From positions 1 to 38,454 of the forward strand of contig DXGK01000064.1 in the NCBI GenBank assembly GCA_019113965.1: 38,454 nt of DNA, read 5' to 3'. Each line of letters begins with the position of its first letter. Position 1 is the stretch's first letter. Origin of the DNA: Candidatus Limosilactobacillus merdipullorum (GTDB lineage: Bacteria > Bacillota > Bacilli > Lactobacillales > Lactobacillaceae). Shown one piece after another: positions 10,482-20,121 of the stretch. The translations under genes were made by a program, and so were the position numbers. A model generated the notes under the pieces. It made no database searches. It saw only the letters and a list, made by a program, of their open reading frames with translations, and had not been told where the DNA came from.

Positions 10482-11486
10482 TTAGCCAAGGAAGACTTCG
10501 TTGCGGCTACGTCCACCATTGACGATGGTAACGACATCGTTAAGGCCAATGCGAACCATGTTACGGACGGCCGTCTGCGTAAAGAAGGCCGAGTGTGGGG
10601 TAATCGTTACGTTTGGCATGGCTGCTAATTCTTTGTAGTCTTCAGGAACATCGGCTGGGGTAACCTTCTTACCGAAGTAAGTCGTTTCATCAGCCAGCGT
10701 ATCCAGACCGGCACCCGCAATTTCGTGGTTCTTCAATGCGGCAATCAAGGCGTCAGTGTCAACCAGTCCCCCACGTGACATGTTAATCAGGTAGGCGGAG
10801 TTCTTCATTATCTTCAACTGTTGTTCACCAATCATTCCCTTGGTACTTGGCAGCAACGGAACGTGAAGGCTCAAAATATCGGCGTTCTTGATAACGTCAT
10901 CAGCATTGTCGACGTAGGTAACGTATGGTTCATCAGCCGGGTTGTAAGCCGGGTCAAAGGCAATCACCTTAGCACCAAGGGCATTGTAAATCTGAGCGGT
11001 GGCAGAACCAATGTTTCCCAGTCCAATCAACCCAACAGTGAGGTTATAGATTTCATTGCTCATCAGGTTGGCTGGCCAACTGAAGTCGGCGTTGTGGTCC
11101 ATTTCAAAGCGGTATTCACCAATCCGCCGCAGCAGGTACATAGCGTGGGCAACCCCCATTTCGGCGATGGCACGCGGTGAATAAACCGGCACGTGAGTCA
11201 GTTTCAAGTCGTACTTCTTGCAGGCAGCCAAGTCGATCATGTTAGTCCCGACCATCCGGCAGGTAATCTGCTTAATACCAAAGTCAGCAATCTTCTTGTA
11301 AACTTCTTCACCGCCGATTGGCATCGTCTGCAGAATGTCCAGACCATCGTAACCCTTGATCAGATCAACGTTGTCAGCGGACAGTGGTTCATGGACGGTT
11401 TTAACCTCGTTGCCAGTTTGCTTTTCCCATTCGCGAACAAAGCGTCCCTCAGTATCTTCACGGACGTTATACATAATAATCTTCAT
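10482..11486 (-). CDS. D-2-hydroxyacid dehydrogenase (D-lactate dehydrogenase-like)
   Basis: VGLIGLGNIGSATAQIYNALGAKVIAFDP, LINMSRGGLVDTDALI. Confidence 0.9.
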   Translation of the reverse strand: MKIIMYNVREDTEGRFVREWEKQTGNEVKTVHEPLSADNVDLIKGYDGLDILQTMPIGGEEVYKKIADFGIKQITCRMVGTNMIDLAACKKYDLKLTHVPVYSPRAIAEMGVAHAMYLLRRIGEYRFEMDHNADFSWPANLMSNEIYNLTVGLIGLGNIGSATAQIYNALGAKVIAFDPAYNPADEPYVTYVDNADDVIKNADILSLHVPLLPSTKGMIGEQQLKIMKNSAYLINMSRGGLVDTDALIAALKNHEIAGAGLDTLADETTYFGKKVTPADVPEDYKELAAMPNVTITPHSAFFTQTAVRNMVRIGLNDVVTIVNGGRSRNEVFLG

Positions 11487-11582
11487 CGATTTTCGCTCCT
11501 TTGTAAATCAACCTTCAACATTGCAACTAACGTTAATCATATTGTACCCGAATTGGACTCTGCCGGCACGGAATCGAAACAA

Positions 11583-12131
11583 TCAATCTTCGATTTTAGT
11601 AATATTGCGGACTTGTTGCTTACAAAATTTGGCTACTTCCTCTTTGGAAACGTCATAATTGTGCTTTTCCCACCACATGAAAGCCCCGTTGATCGAACCA
11701 CTAATCATGTAAGCCATTAGTTCCGGCTGATCCGACTTAGCGACGGCTTGGATTACCAGGTCATTGCTGCCATCATGACTGCGTTTTAAAATCAACTCAC
11801 TGATAATTTGTAAAATTTCGGCATGGATCCCCGGACGATCCTTGGTGGCCACCAAGTGATGGAATAAATTGCGATGCTGATCGACATAATCAAGCGCGCT
11901 ATCGACAATCTGATCCGTGCTCTTTTTATCAGCAATCATGGTATTTAACTGGGCATCAAAAGTTTGCTCCAGCAAGTCGTACTTATCGTGGAAGTAGCGG
12001 TAAAAGCTACTGCGGTGCAGCATTGCCTCCTGGCAAATTTGATCAACGGTTAATTGGTCAAATGGTACCTTTTCCAGCAATGATAGCATTGCGTTCTCAA
12101 AGTCACGAACGGTCCGATTTACTCTCGTCAC
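11583..12131 (-). CDS. TetR/AcrR family transcriptional regulator
   Basis: FENAMLSLLEKVPFDQLTVDQICQEAMLHRSSFYRYFHDKYDLLEQ HTH. Confidence 0.9.
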   Translation of the reverse strand: MTRVNRTVRDFENAMLSLLEKVPFDQLTVDQICQEAMLHRSSFYRYFHDKYDLLEQTFDAQLNTMIADKKSTDQIVDSALDYVDQHRNLFHHLVATKDRPGIHAEILQIISELILKRSHDGSNDLVIQAVAKSDQPELMAYMISGSINGAFMWWEKHNYDVSKEEVAKFCKQQVRNITKIED

Positions 12132-12199
12132 TTAGAAGTCTCCCTTCGCTCATTTCTTAGTATTATATAAGCTTCCAAATAGTGGTTCAACCAGTGAAA

Positions 12200-12231
12200 A
12201 AGGCAGCACTGGTTTAACCGGGAGCTGCCTT
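12200..12231 (-). terminator. Intrinsic terminator
   Basis: AAGGCAGC...GCTGCCTT stem followed by TTTTTC on the minus strand, just after the stop of 12239..13057. Confidence 0.65.
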
Positions 12232-12238
12232 GGTCTCA

Positions 12239-13057
12239 TCATAATTCTTGTTGTCGGTGACGGTACGCCACTTGCGGGACTAAACGGTAGTCACCATCCA
12301 TCATAATGGTGGAACCATGACGACCCGGAATCTTGTGGGGACCGCCGACAATCGTCACATTGGCTAAGTACAGCCGGTACTTGTCATGAGCAGTCTTAAT
12401 GTCGGTTAAACCCACCTTGGTAATATGGCCAACCGCCATCCGTTCCATCTGGTTGACGCCGATGGCAATCTCCATCCGGTGAGTCCGCCGATTATGAATT
12501 AATTCAAAATACGGCGGCACCTGGTTGTCATCAATTGCATCGACCGGCCGTCCGGTCTCTTGGTACCGATTAACAATTTCCTTACCCGTCATCCCGTTAA
12601 AGTTAGCAGAAATCAGGCCCGCATCAAGCAGACGCTGAACCATTTTGTTAAGGTTGCGCTGCTCAAGGGAGTCGGCCTCAAATTCCGCCGGGATTGTTTC
12701 AGAGTTATGGTAAATCCCGTTGGACGCGGTGTTGACCTGTTGACGTGGCCGTTCTTGGCGTTTTTCTTCCTCTTCGGCTACTAATGGACGAATGTAAGGA
12801 GACAAGAAGTCAAACTTCGATGTGTGCCCCAGGAAAAAGTAAACAAAGTTCAAATAGACGAAGTAAGTCACAAAGATCACTGCCAAGCAGTAAAGAAAGC
12901 CCCGCAACCACACATGGTTAGCTAGTAGCCGGGCAGTGACGTAAATCAGGTAGCCATCCCCCAGCAAGGCCACAATCGTATAAATCCGGTTTTTCAACCT
13001 AGTATTGATGTTGAAATAACCGAGGGAGTGGTTGATTAAATCTAGGAAACTAAACAA
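12239..13057 (-). CDS. Membrane protein of unknown function (resembles the lactobacillar DUF6681 group)
   Basis: Two or three N-terminal TM segments and a soluble C-terminal domain; 272 aa; family assignment from memory. Confidence 0.65.
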   Translation of the reverse strand: MFSFLDLINHSLGYFNINTRLKNRIYTIVALLGDGYLIYVTARLLANHVWLRGFLYCLAVIFVTYFVYLNFVYFFLGHTSKFDFLSPYIRPLVAEEEEKRQERPRQQVNTASNGIYHNSETIPAEFEADSLEQRNLNKMVQRLLDAGLISANFNGMTGKEIVNRYQETGRPVDAIDDNQVPPYFELIHNRRTHRMEIAIGVNQMERMAVGHITKVGLTDIKTAHDKYRLYLANVTIVGGPHKIPGRHGSTIMMDGDYRLVPQVAYRHRQQEL

Positions 13058-13070
13058 ATGTCACCCCTCC

Positions 13071-13469
13071 TTAATTCTGTGTCGTCCCAGCGTTACCACC
13101 AGTCGTTTGGTTGTTGGTCGTATTGTTGGACTGGTTGTTAGTCGTCGTATTATTCGTTTGGTTGTTATCCCGTTTGGTAGTAGTGGAACTTTCCTGCGTA
13201 TCGTTATTGTTTTGGTTATCGTTATCTTGTTGCGTGTTGCGCTGACTGGAGCTCTGGGATTCACTCTCATCGTTATCGTCATTCGAAGAAGAACTGCTAC
13301 TGCGGACTTCTGAACTAGAATCCGATGGGGTGTTGCGTGAAACCGTCGAGACCCGTGCACCTTCATTAGTATGAGTGGTCTTGTTAACCACCACGTTCGT
13401 TGCCCCGAGTGCCAGCACAATTGACACGAGAGCAAACGGCGTCACAAATGGCGGCGTTTTTAATGCCAT
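13071..13469 (-). CDS. Small single-TM protein with Ser/Asn/Thr/Gln-rich extracellular tail
   Basis: MALKTPPFVTPFALVSIVLALGATNVVV TM segment, then SSSSSSNDDNDESESQSSS...NNTTTNNQSNNTTNNQTTGG; AAAGGAG upstream. Confidence 0.65.
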   Translation of the reverse strand: MALKTPPFVTPFALVSIVLALGATNVVVNKTTHTNEGARVSTVSRNTPSDSSSEVRSSSSSSNDDNDESESQSSSQRNTQQDNDNQNNNDTQESSTTTKRDNNQTNNTTTNNQSNNTTNNQTTGGNAGTTQN

Positions 13470-13536
13470 AATTGAACACACTCCTTTGCTGTCCCCTAAT
13501 CATACCGCAAAATCATGTTCCAACAAGTTAAGGAAA

Positions 13537-14118
13537 TTATAAGTTCTTCGCCCTTTCACCGAAGGAAGCCATCAAACGGTTCAGCCGCCGCTTTGTTTTG
13601 GGCCAGTAGTCATTGACTACCACAAAGGCTGACTGGCGCAATTCGTCAGGCAGTGCGGAATCCCGCTGGTTTTCCCTGGCGGTCAGCCGGGATTTAATGT
13701 CACGTTTGCGGTCGCCGCGCGCCTGGATTCGCTTAGCCAGCGCGTCGAGCATTGAGACCGTCAAATAGATCACCACCGCCTGTTCGCCCAGTTTTTGCCT
13801 GTAAGTCGCAGCACCCACCGTATCCAGGACGATGACGTTATTGTGCCTTTCCTGCCAGCCAGCAGCGAGCCCTTCCCGTGAAGAACCATACTGATGGTGA
13901 TCGTAATCAACCTTTTCTAGTAACGACCGTTTTTTCATAGTAGCAGGGGTTTCAAAGTAATAATCGACGCCATTCTGTTCACCTGGACGCGGTGGCCGGG
14001 TGGTATGCGTCACTACCCGGTGCAAGCCAAAATGACGGCAAAGGTAGTTAGCAACGGTCGTCTTGCCCACCCCGGCTGGACCGGTGATGACATATACTCG
14101 TTCAGTACTTTTCTTCAT
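13537..14118 (-). CDS. Guanylate kinase-like P-loop kinase
   Basis: VYVITGPAGVGKTTVANYL, THTTRPPRPGEQNGVDYYF. Confidence 0.82.
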   Translation of the reverse strand: MKKSTERVYVITGPAGVGKTTVANYLCRHFGLHRVVTHTTRPPRPGEQNGVDYYFETPATMKKRSLLEKVDYDHHQYGSSREGLAAGWQERHNNVIVLDTVGAATYRQKLGEQAVVIYLTVSMLDALAKRIQARGDRKRDIKSRLTARENQRDSALPDELRQSAFVVVNDYWPKTKRRLNRLMASFGERAKNL

Positions 14119-14120
14119 TG

Positions 14121-14534
14121 TTATTTCGTTAAGTGGTCGTTGACCTGATCGAGGAGTTCCTTGAGGTTATCGTAAGTCAGCCGTTCCCGCGCTGCCTGGT
14201 AATCAAACCAGCCGGCATTCTTGATTTCCTCAGTCTGTAGCTGCAATTGGTGCTTCTTGGTTACCTCGGCCAAGTACAGGGTCATTTCTTTGTAATTACC
14301 GTTCGGCAGGTCATAACCGGTTTTAACAGAAAAACTGGTATCGATTGGCAAGTCAAGATTAGTTTCCTCACGGATTTCCCGACGCGCAGTTTCGACCAGG
14401 TTTTCGCCAGCCTCAACGTGACCCTTGGGGAAGCCCCAGAAATGTCCCTTGTTCTGGCTTTCTAATAATAGGTATTCTAACTTTCCGCCATGGTGGCAGT
14501 AAACAACTGCTCCGCTAGTAACTTCATTCGCCAT
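14121..14534 (-). CDS. NUDIX hydrolase, bis(5'-nucleosyl)-tetraphosphatase-like
   Basis: GFPKGHVEAGENLVETARREIREETNLDL Nudix box. Confidence 0.92.
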   Translation of the reverse strand: MANEVTSGAVVYCHHGGKLEYLLLESQNKGHFWGFPKGHVEAGENLVETARREIREETNLDLPIDTSFSVKTGYDLPNGNYKEMTLYLAEVTKKHQLQLQTEEIKNAGWFDYQAARERLTYDNLKELLDQVNDHLTK

Positions 14535-14639
14535 AAATAAGAATCCTCCCTGTTGGTTTTAATTTTCTCATTGACTTCTAATGATGATCAACATATTATT
14601 GTTCTTAACCAATATAGTATAACAAAGGTGGTTGACTAG

Positions 14640-16031
14640 ATGAGCGCAAATATTTTCAGAAAAGAGAGCCTCGACCGTTACCTGGGTGCCGATAAAAAAT
14701 TCGTCAAGTCACTAACGGCCTTTGACCTCGTTGCCATGGGGGTCGGTGCTGTTATTGGTACCGGGATTTTTATCCTTCCAGGGACCGTTGCGGCTAAAAC
14801 GGCCGGACCAGGGGTCACACTCTCCTTCCTGCTGTCGGCCATCGTCTGTGCCCTCTCCGCAATGTGTTACGCTGAGTTTTCTTCAGCCTTACCTGTCGCC
14901 GGCAGTGCCTATTCATACGGTAACGTCGTCTTCGGGGAAATTTTCGGCTGGGTCCTTGGCTGGGCGCTAATTCTGGAGTACATGCTGGCCGTAGCCTCGG
15001 TTTCTACCGGGTGGGCTGCCTACTTCCAGTCCCTGCTTCAAGGGTTTGGTCTTCACCTCCCAAAGGCCATCTCCGGCCCCTTTGATCCCGCCCACGGTAC
15101 CTACATTAACCTGGTCGCCATTTTAATCGTCCTCATTGTCACCGCCCTGTTATCTCACGGGATGCAAACCTCCATGCGGATTAACAACGCTGCCGTGGTA
15201 ATTAAGATCGCCATTATCATCCTCTTCCTGGGTGTGGGGGTCTTCTTCATCAAACCGGCCAACTACCACCCGTTCTTGCCCTACCACATGACTGGTGTCT
15301 TCCACGGGGCAACGACCGTCTTCTTCGCCTACCTCGGCTTTGACGCGGTTTCCAGTTCGGCGGCGGAAGTCAAGAACCCGTCCAAGAACATGCCCCTCGG
15401 AATTATTGGGACGCTGATCATCGCCACCATCCTTTACATGGGTGTGTCGGTTGTCCTCACCGGGATGGTTAAGTACACCAAGCTCGACGTGGCCAACCCA
15501 GTCTCATTTGCCCTCCAGGTAGTTCACCAGGATTGGATGGCCGGTATCCTGTCTATTGGGGCGCTGATCGGGATGTTCACCATGATGGTCACGATGACCT
15601 ACTCCAGTTCGCGGCTGGTTTACTCCGTCGGTCGTGACGGCCTCCTGCCAGCACAGTTAAGTAAGCTGGATAATCAGGGACTACCGCAGTCTGCTATCTG
15701 GACTGTCGGTACAATCATCGCCATTCTCGGCGGTCTGGTTTCCTTGGACCAATTAACCAACCTGGTTAACATCGGGACTCTGCTGGCCTTCACCTTCGTC
15801 TCCTTCGGGATCATCCCCCTGCGCCGGCGGCACGATATCGGCAACAAGGGCGGCTTTAAGGTTCCGCTTTACCCAGTGCTCCCGGTTATCTCCGGCCTGG
15901 CTTGCCTGTGGATGATGACCCTCCTTTCCAAGGAAACCTACATTGGTGCGGGGATCTGGTTTGGTTTTGGCCTACTGATCTACGCAGCTTACGGCTACCG
16001 TCATAGCAAGCTTAACCAGGATCGAGATTAA
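14640..16031 (+). CDS. APC family amino acid permease
   Basis: LTAFDLVAMGVGAVIGTGIFILPGTVAA; about 12 TM segments. Confidence 0.93.
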   Translation: MSANIFRKESLDRYLGADKKFVKSLTAFDLVAMGVGAVIGTGIFILPGTVAAKTAGPGVTLSFLLSAIVCALSAMCYAEFSSALPVAGSAYSYGNVVFGEIFGWVLGWALILEYMLAVASVSTGWAAYFQSLLQGFGLHLPKAISGPFDPAHGTYINLVAILIVLIVTALLSHGMQTSMRINNAAVVIKIAIIILFLGVGVFFIKPANYHPFLPYHMTGVFHGATTVFFAYLGFDAVSSSAAEVKNPSKNMPLGIIGTLIIATILYMGVSVVLTGMVKYTKLDVANPVSFALQVVHQDWMAGILSIGALIGMFTMMVTMTYSSSRLVYSVGRDGLLPAQLSKLDNQGLPQSAIWTVGTIIAILGGLVSLDQLTNLVNIGTLLAFTFVSFGIIPLRRRHDIGNKGGFKVPLYPVLPVISGLACLWMMTLLSKETYIGAGIWFGFGLLIYAAYGYRHSKLNQDRD

Positions 16032-16043
16032 TGTTCTAATGCC

Positions 16044-16076
16044 CACAGTGGTTTTAACACCGCCGTGGGTTTTCTG
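16044..16076 (+). terminator. Intrinsic terminator after the APC permease
   Basis: CCCACAGTGGTTTTAACACCGCCGTGGGTTTT hairpin. Confidence 0.5.
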
Positions 16077-16133
16077 CTTTCATGGTATGATTAACGTAAT
16101 TGACACGTGAAAACGAAAGGAACGTGTATTTCG

Positions 16134-18536
16134 ATGATTGACAACCAATTCAGTATTGTTGATGCCAAACCTAAACAAGTTGCCGAACTAATGCGCCTGC
16201 ACCTGATAGACGAGGCAGACTTTCAGCTCGATCCGGTAGCACTCTTTGGTCGGCTTCTTGCTAAGACGATGACCAACGGCCACGACCAGGCCACCATCGA
16301 GCAAAACCTCCACCAGCTTCTGGCCACTCCCGATGTTGACCTCGCCGACTGGCTGGAGTCCGGGCAACCGCTGTCCGACAGCGTTTTTTACCTGGTTGCC
16401 CTTCAGCTGCTGCAGTTTGAACCATCATTGGACTTCCAGGTAGACGACCCCCTCGCCGCCATCACCAAGATCAACTTACCACACCGTTTCCACCAGCAGT
16501 GGACCAAGGACGACGTCATCGACGCCTGGTACCGGCTGATTGTTACTCGAAACAAGAATGGGCAAAATTACCTCGATTACCTCACTAGCCAAGGGCTATT
16601 TACCTGGACATACGACCTCCCTGCAGACCAAAAGCCATTGTGGTTCAACGGGAAGTCTGTTGCCACCTTCGACCCCGCCAAGTTTATCCGCGAAGTCGTC
16701 TACATTGAAACCGACCTGGATACCGACTTCGATGGTTATGCCGACCTAGTAAAGGCCGAAATCATCCGGCCAGCCGAGACTAACGACGGTCTAAAAGTAC
16801 CAGCCGTTTTCACCGCTAGTCCATATAACCAGGGGACCAATGACGAGTGGGGTGAAAAAATCACCCACAACGTTAACCAACCATTGACGGCGAAAAAGAC
16901 CGGTCGGGTGAAGTCGCCAGCTGAGGCAACCTTTTCTGATCCGCGTTACCACCAGCAGGTCAATGGACACGCAACCGAAGCAAGCCAAAGCTTTAGTGAA
17001 ACCGGCAGCTATACCTTAAACGACTATCTGGCCGTTCGCGGCTATGCCATCGTTTATTCTGCCGGGATTGGTACCAAGGATTCCGATGGTCTGCAAACTT
17101 GTGGTTCTCCTGAACAAACCGACTCGATGAAGGCCGTCGTCGAATGGCTGCATGGCGACCGTAAAGCATTTACCGACCGCACTAGCGGCATCGAAATCAA
17201 CGCCTGGTGGTGCAACGGAAACGTTGCTATGACGGGACGGTCCTACTTAGGGACGCTGGCCACTGCCGTCGCCACCACCGGGGTCGCCGGACTCAAAGCC
17301 ATTGTCAGCGAAGCCGCCATCTCCAGCTGGTACGACTACTACCGGGAAGGTGGGTTAGTTATGGCTCCCGGTGGCTTCCAGGGAGAAGATGCAGATGTCC
17401 TGGCCGCCGAAACGTTCAGCAGAACGAAGAATCCGGCCGATTACCGACGAATCAAAGACACTAACCGCGACTACCTGGCAAAGATGACGGCAGCACAAGA
17501 CCGTGAGACCGGAAATTATAACCAATTCTGGATGGCCCGTAATTACCGAATCCACTTTGACCGGATTAAGGCCGACGTGATGATGGTCCACGGGCTCAAC
17601 GATTGGAACGTCAAGCCAGTCAATGTCAAGCGCCTTTACGATGCTGTCCAGGGACTGCCAGTTGCCAGTCACCTGATCCTGCACCAGGGGCAACACATCT
17701 ACATCAACGCTTTCCGGTCGCTCGACTTTTCCGAAATGATCAATCTCTGGTTCGCTAACAAGCTCTGGGGAGTGGACAACAACGCCGATTTAGCCATTCC
17801 ACACGTTCTCGTGCAAGACAATGCCCGCCCGGAAATCTGGCACGTTCACCGAAATTGGAGCACCAGCAACAAACGAACCTACTACTTCAGTAACAAGGTT
17901 CTCTCTACCAGTGAAGTCGGCCAAAGCAGTCTGGATTCCTTTAATGACCACCACGATGACGTCACCTTCAAGCAGTGGTGCCAGCAGCCATCTCGGTGGC
18001 AGGAAGCCATGCTGGCCGACGACAACAACTTCAGCCTCCGCTTGCTCAGTGCCCCGGCAAAGGACGAGTGGTTACTGCGGGGAACGCCGCAAGTCAACTT
18101 ACGAGTCGCTGTCGACGCAGATCACGGAATGATCTCCGCCCAACTGGTTGACTTCGGGAAGGAACGGCGATTAACCACCAGTCCCCAGTTGATTAACAAG
18201 GGCGGCCTGCCATTGGGCTACCATTGGAAATACGACGACTTGCGTGAATTTAAACTAGCTAAGCAGCCAACACCATTCAAGGTCATCTCTTACGGCCACA
18301 TCAACCTGCAAAACATCAAGGGGGCCGGGACGGTCAACAAGCTCAAAGCAAACCGGTTTGAAAATGTTCGCCTGCTGCTTCAGCCCGTCTTCCACCACCT
18401 GTTGCCGGGTCACCAGCTGGGGCTAGTTATCTTTAGTACTGACTTTGGAATGACGCTGCGGGGTAACGAGAACCTCACTTACCAGGTAGACCTCGGTCAC
18501 AGCTCCCTCACCTTACCGGACATGAGCGCCCTATAA
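16134..18536 (+). CDS. pepX: Xaa-Pro dipeptidyl-peptidase
   Basis: NGNVAMTGRSYLGTLATAVATTGV active-site region; 800 aa; ATG 16134 preferred over ATG 16107. Confidence 0.95.
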   Translation: MIDNQFSIVDAKPKQVAELMRLHLIDEADFQLDPVALFGRLLAKTMTNGHDQATIEQNLHQLLATPDVDLADWLESGQPLSDSVFYLVALQLLQFEPSLDFQVDDPLAAITKINLPHRFHQQWTKDDVIDAWYRLIVTRNKNGQNYLDYLTSQGLFTWTYDLPADQKPLWFNGKSVATFDPAKFIREVVYIETDLDTDFDGYADLVKAEIIRPAETNDGLKVPAVFTASPYNQGTNDEWGEKITHNVNQPLTAKKTGRVKSPAEATFSDPRYHQQVNGHATEASQSFSETGSYTLNDYLAVRGYAIVYSAGIGTKDSDGLQTCGSPEQTDSMKAVVEWLHGDRKAFTDRTSGIEINAWWCNGNVAMTGRSYLGTLATAVATTGVAGLKAIVSEAAISSWYDYYREGGLVMAPGGFQGEDADVLAAETFSRTKNPADYRRIKDTNRDYLAKMTAAQDRETGNYNQFWMARNYRIHFDRIKADVMMVHGLNDWNVKPVNVKRLYDAVQGLPVASHLILHQGQHIYINAFRSLDFSEMINLWFANKLWGVDNNADLAIPHVLVQDNARPEIWHVHRNWSTSNKRTYYFSNKVLSTSEVGQSSLDSFNDHHDDVTFKQWCQQPSRWQEAMLADDNNFSLRLLSAPAKDEWLLRGTPQVNLRVAVDADHGMISAQLVDFGKERRLTTSPQLINKGGLPLGYHWKYDDLREFKLAKQPTPFKVISYGHINLQNIKGAGTVNKLKANRFENVRLLLQPVFHHLLPGHQLGLVIFSTDFGMTLRGNENLTYQVDLGHSSLTLPDMSAL

Positions 18537-18612
18537 TCTGCGTTTTAAAAGTATAGAAAAAGCGGTAGAATAAGTATTATTTGTTATAACCAATCAGGAT
18601 GGAGGAAATTTC

Positions 18613-19524
18613 ATGAAGAAAGGAACCACAATTATTACGCTTCACAATGGTTACCACCTCTGGACCAACACCCAGGGCGAAGGAACCATCCACTTACTTT
18701 GCCTGCATGGTGGCCCTGGTGCCAACCATGAATACTGGGAAGACACTGCTACCCAGTTAGCCAAGCAAGGATTGAACGTCCAAGTACACATGTACGACCA
18801 GCTGGGCTCACTTTACTCTGATACTCCAGACTTTTCCGACCCGGCCGTCCGTAAAGAAGTGCTGACTTACGACTACTTCCTCAACGAAGTGGAAGAAGTA
18901 CGGCAAAAGTTAGGGATCGACCAGTTCTACCTGATGGGCCAGAGCTGGGGCGGCCTGCTTGTTCAGCTTTACGCCGAGAAGTTTGGTGACCACCTGAAGG
19001 GTGCCATCATCTCCGGGATGGTCGATGACATCGACGACTACGTTAAGAGCATCAACCACATTCGTGAAACAGTTCTGCCAGCCGAAGACGTCGCCTTCAT
19101 GAAGGAATGCGAAGCTAAGGATGACTACGATAACGAACGTTACCAAAAGTGCGTTGATATCTTGAACAAGGGCTACATTGACCGTCGCCAGCCAAGCAAG
19201 CTGGAACACCTCCAGGACTTAACCGACCCGACGATTTATAACACTTTCCAGGGTGACAACGAATTCATCATCACCGGTAAGCTAGCCGATTGGCACTTCA
19301 GAGACCACCTGAAGAACATCAAGGTTCCGACCCTGGTCACTTACGGTGGACACGAGTCCATGCCAATTCCGACTGGCAAGAAGATGGCCGAATTGATCCC
19401 GCACGCACGATTCGTAACAACGCCAAATGCTGGTCACCATCAAATGACCGATAATCCGAACGTCTTCTACAAGCACGTTGCAGACTTCCTTAAGGAAGTT
19501 GAAACCGACAGTTTTAACGAATAA
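18613..19524 (+). CDS. Prolyl iminopeptidase (alpha/beta hydrolase)
   Basis: LHGGPGANHEYW, LMGQSWGGLLVQLYAEKF; RBS GGAGG. Confidence 0.9.
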   Translation: MKKGTTIITLHNGYHLWTNTQGEGTIHLLCLHGGPGANHEYWEDTATQLAKQGLNVQVHMYDQLGSLYSDTPDFSDPAVRKEVLTYDYFLNEVEEVRQKLGIDQFYLMGQSWGGLLVQLYAEKFGDHLKGAIISGMVDDIDDYVKSINHIRETVLPAEDVAFMKECEAKDDYDNERYQKCVDILNKGYIDRRQPSKLEHLQDLTDPTIYNTFQGDNEFIITGKLADWHFRDHLKNIKVPTLVTYGGHESMPIPTGKKMAELIPHARFVTTPNAGHHQMTDNPNVFYKHVADFLKEVETDSFNE

Positions 19525-19543
19525 ATTCATTTAACCGACAAAC

Positions 19544-19574
19544 CCTCCCGTTGCGATTGACGGGAGGTTTTTTT
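19544..19574 (+). terminator. Intrinsic terminator
   Basis: CCTCCCG...CGGGAGG followed by T8. Confidence 0.85.
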
Positions 19575-19662
19575 GTACATCTGAATATTATGTCAGTTAG
19601 CGTTGATTATAAGGCAGGAACACCGTGATAATTCTCAGCCTTAATGTCTGGAACATTGCATC

Positions 19663-19804
19663 AGCTTTGCGCTTGTTGTGGGGCTGGAACGCTGTGGACA
19701 CAACTTCGAGCCAATCGCTATCCCGCTTGTCTTGAAGCTTGGTCTTGTCGTAGGCAATAAATTGCCAACGACAATTTCACAGCTGAGCCCCACAGCGCAA
19801 AGCT
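19663..19804. repeat. Structured palindromic intergenic element (MITE-like repeat or ncRNA candidate)
   Basis: Terminal arms AGCTTTGCGC(TTGT)TGTGGGGCT / AGCCCCACAGCGCAAAGCT (19 bp with one 4-nt bulge) plus internal stem TTGTCGTaGGCAAT / ATTGCCaACGACAA. Confidence 0.55.
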
Positions 19805-20077
19805 TAACCACGTTAGTTATAAATTACTTTTAATGGGTACCAATTATACAAAACGATGACATTTTAACTACAAAGACCGTGGCCGGTTCATTATTAATTG
19901 TTTACTCTAACGATAAGGCAGATGATGAATCATTAATTCATCCTTAAAACTCATAGCACGCCGCTGATAAGCTGGTCATCATCAAGACAAGGATAAACAA
20001 ATGGCTCATCATCAATCCACAGTCATAACCGTCACCACTTTACTTTTCGTTAACCGATCGCAACTTTCAAAATAAAA

Positions 20078-20102
20078 ACTGGAAAGAAAGCTACTTTCCA
20101 GT
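20078..20102 (-). terminator. Intrinsic terminator of the HAD/DHH operon
   Basis: ACTGGAAAG-N7-CTTTCCAGT followed by TTTTTATTTT on the minus strand. Confidence 0.8.
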
Positions 20103-20121
20103 CATGGTCATAAATTAGTGG

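Noticed and set aside
13061-13435. 124-aa ORF rich in Arg/Thr on the minus strand
   Set aside because: Out-of-frame shadow of the low-complexity Ser/Asn-rich CDS 13071..13469; no RBS.
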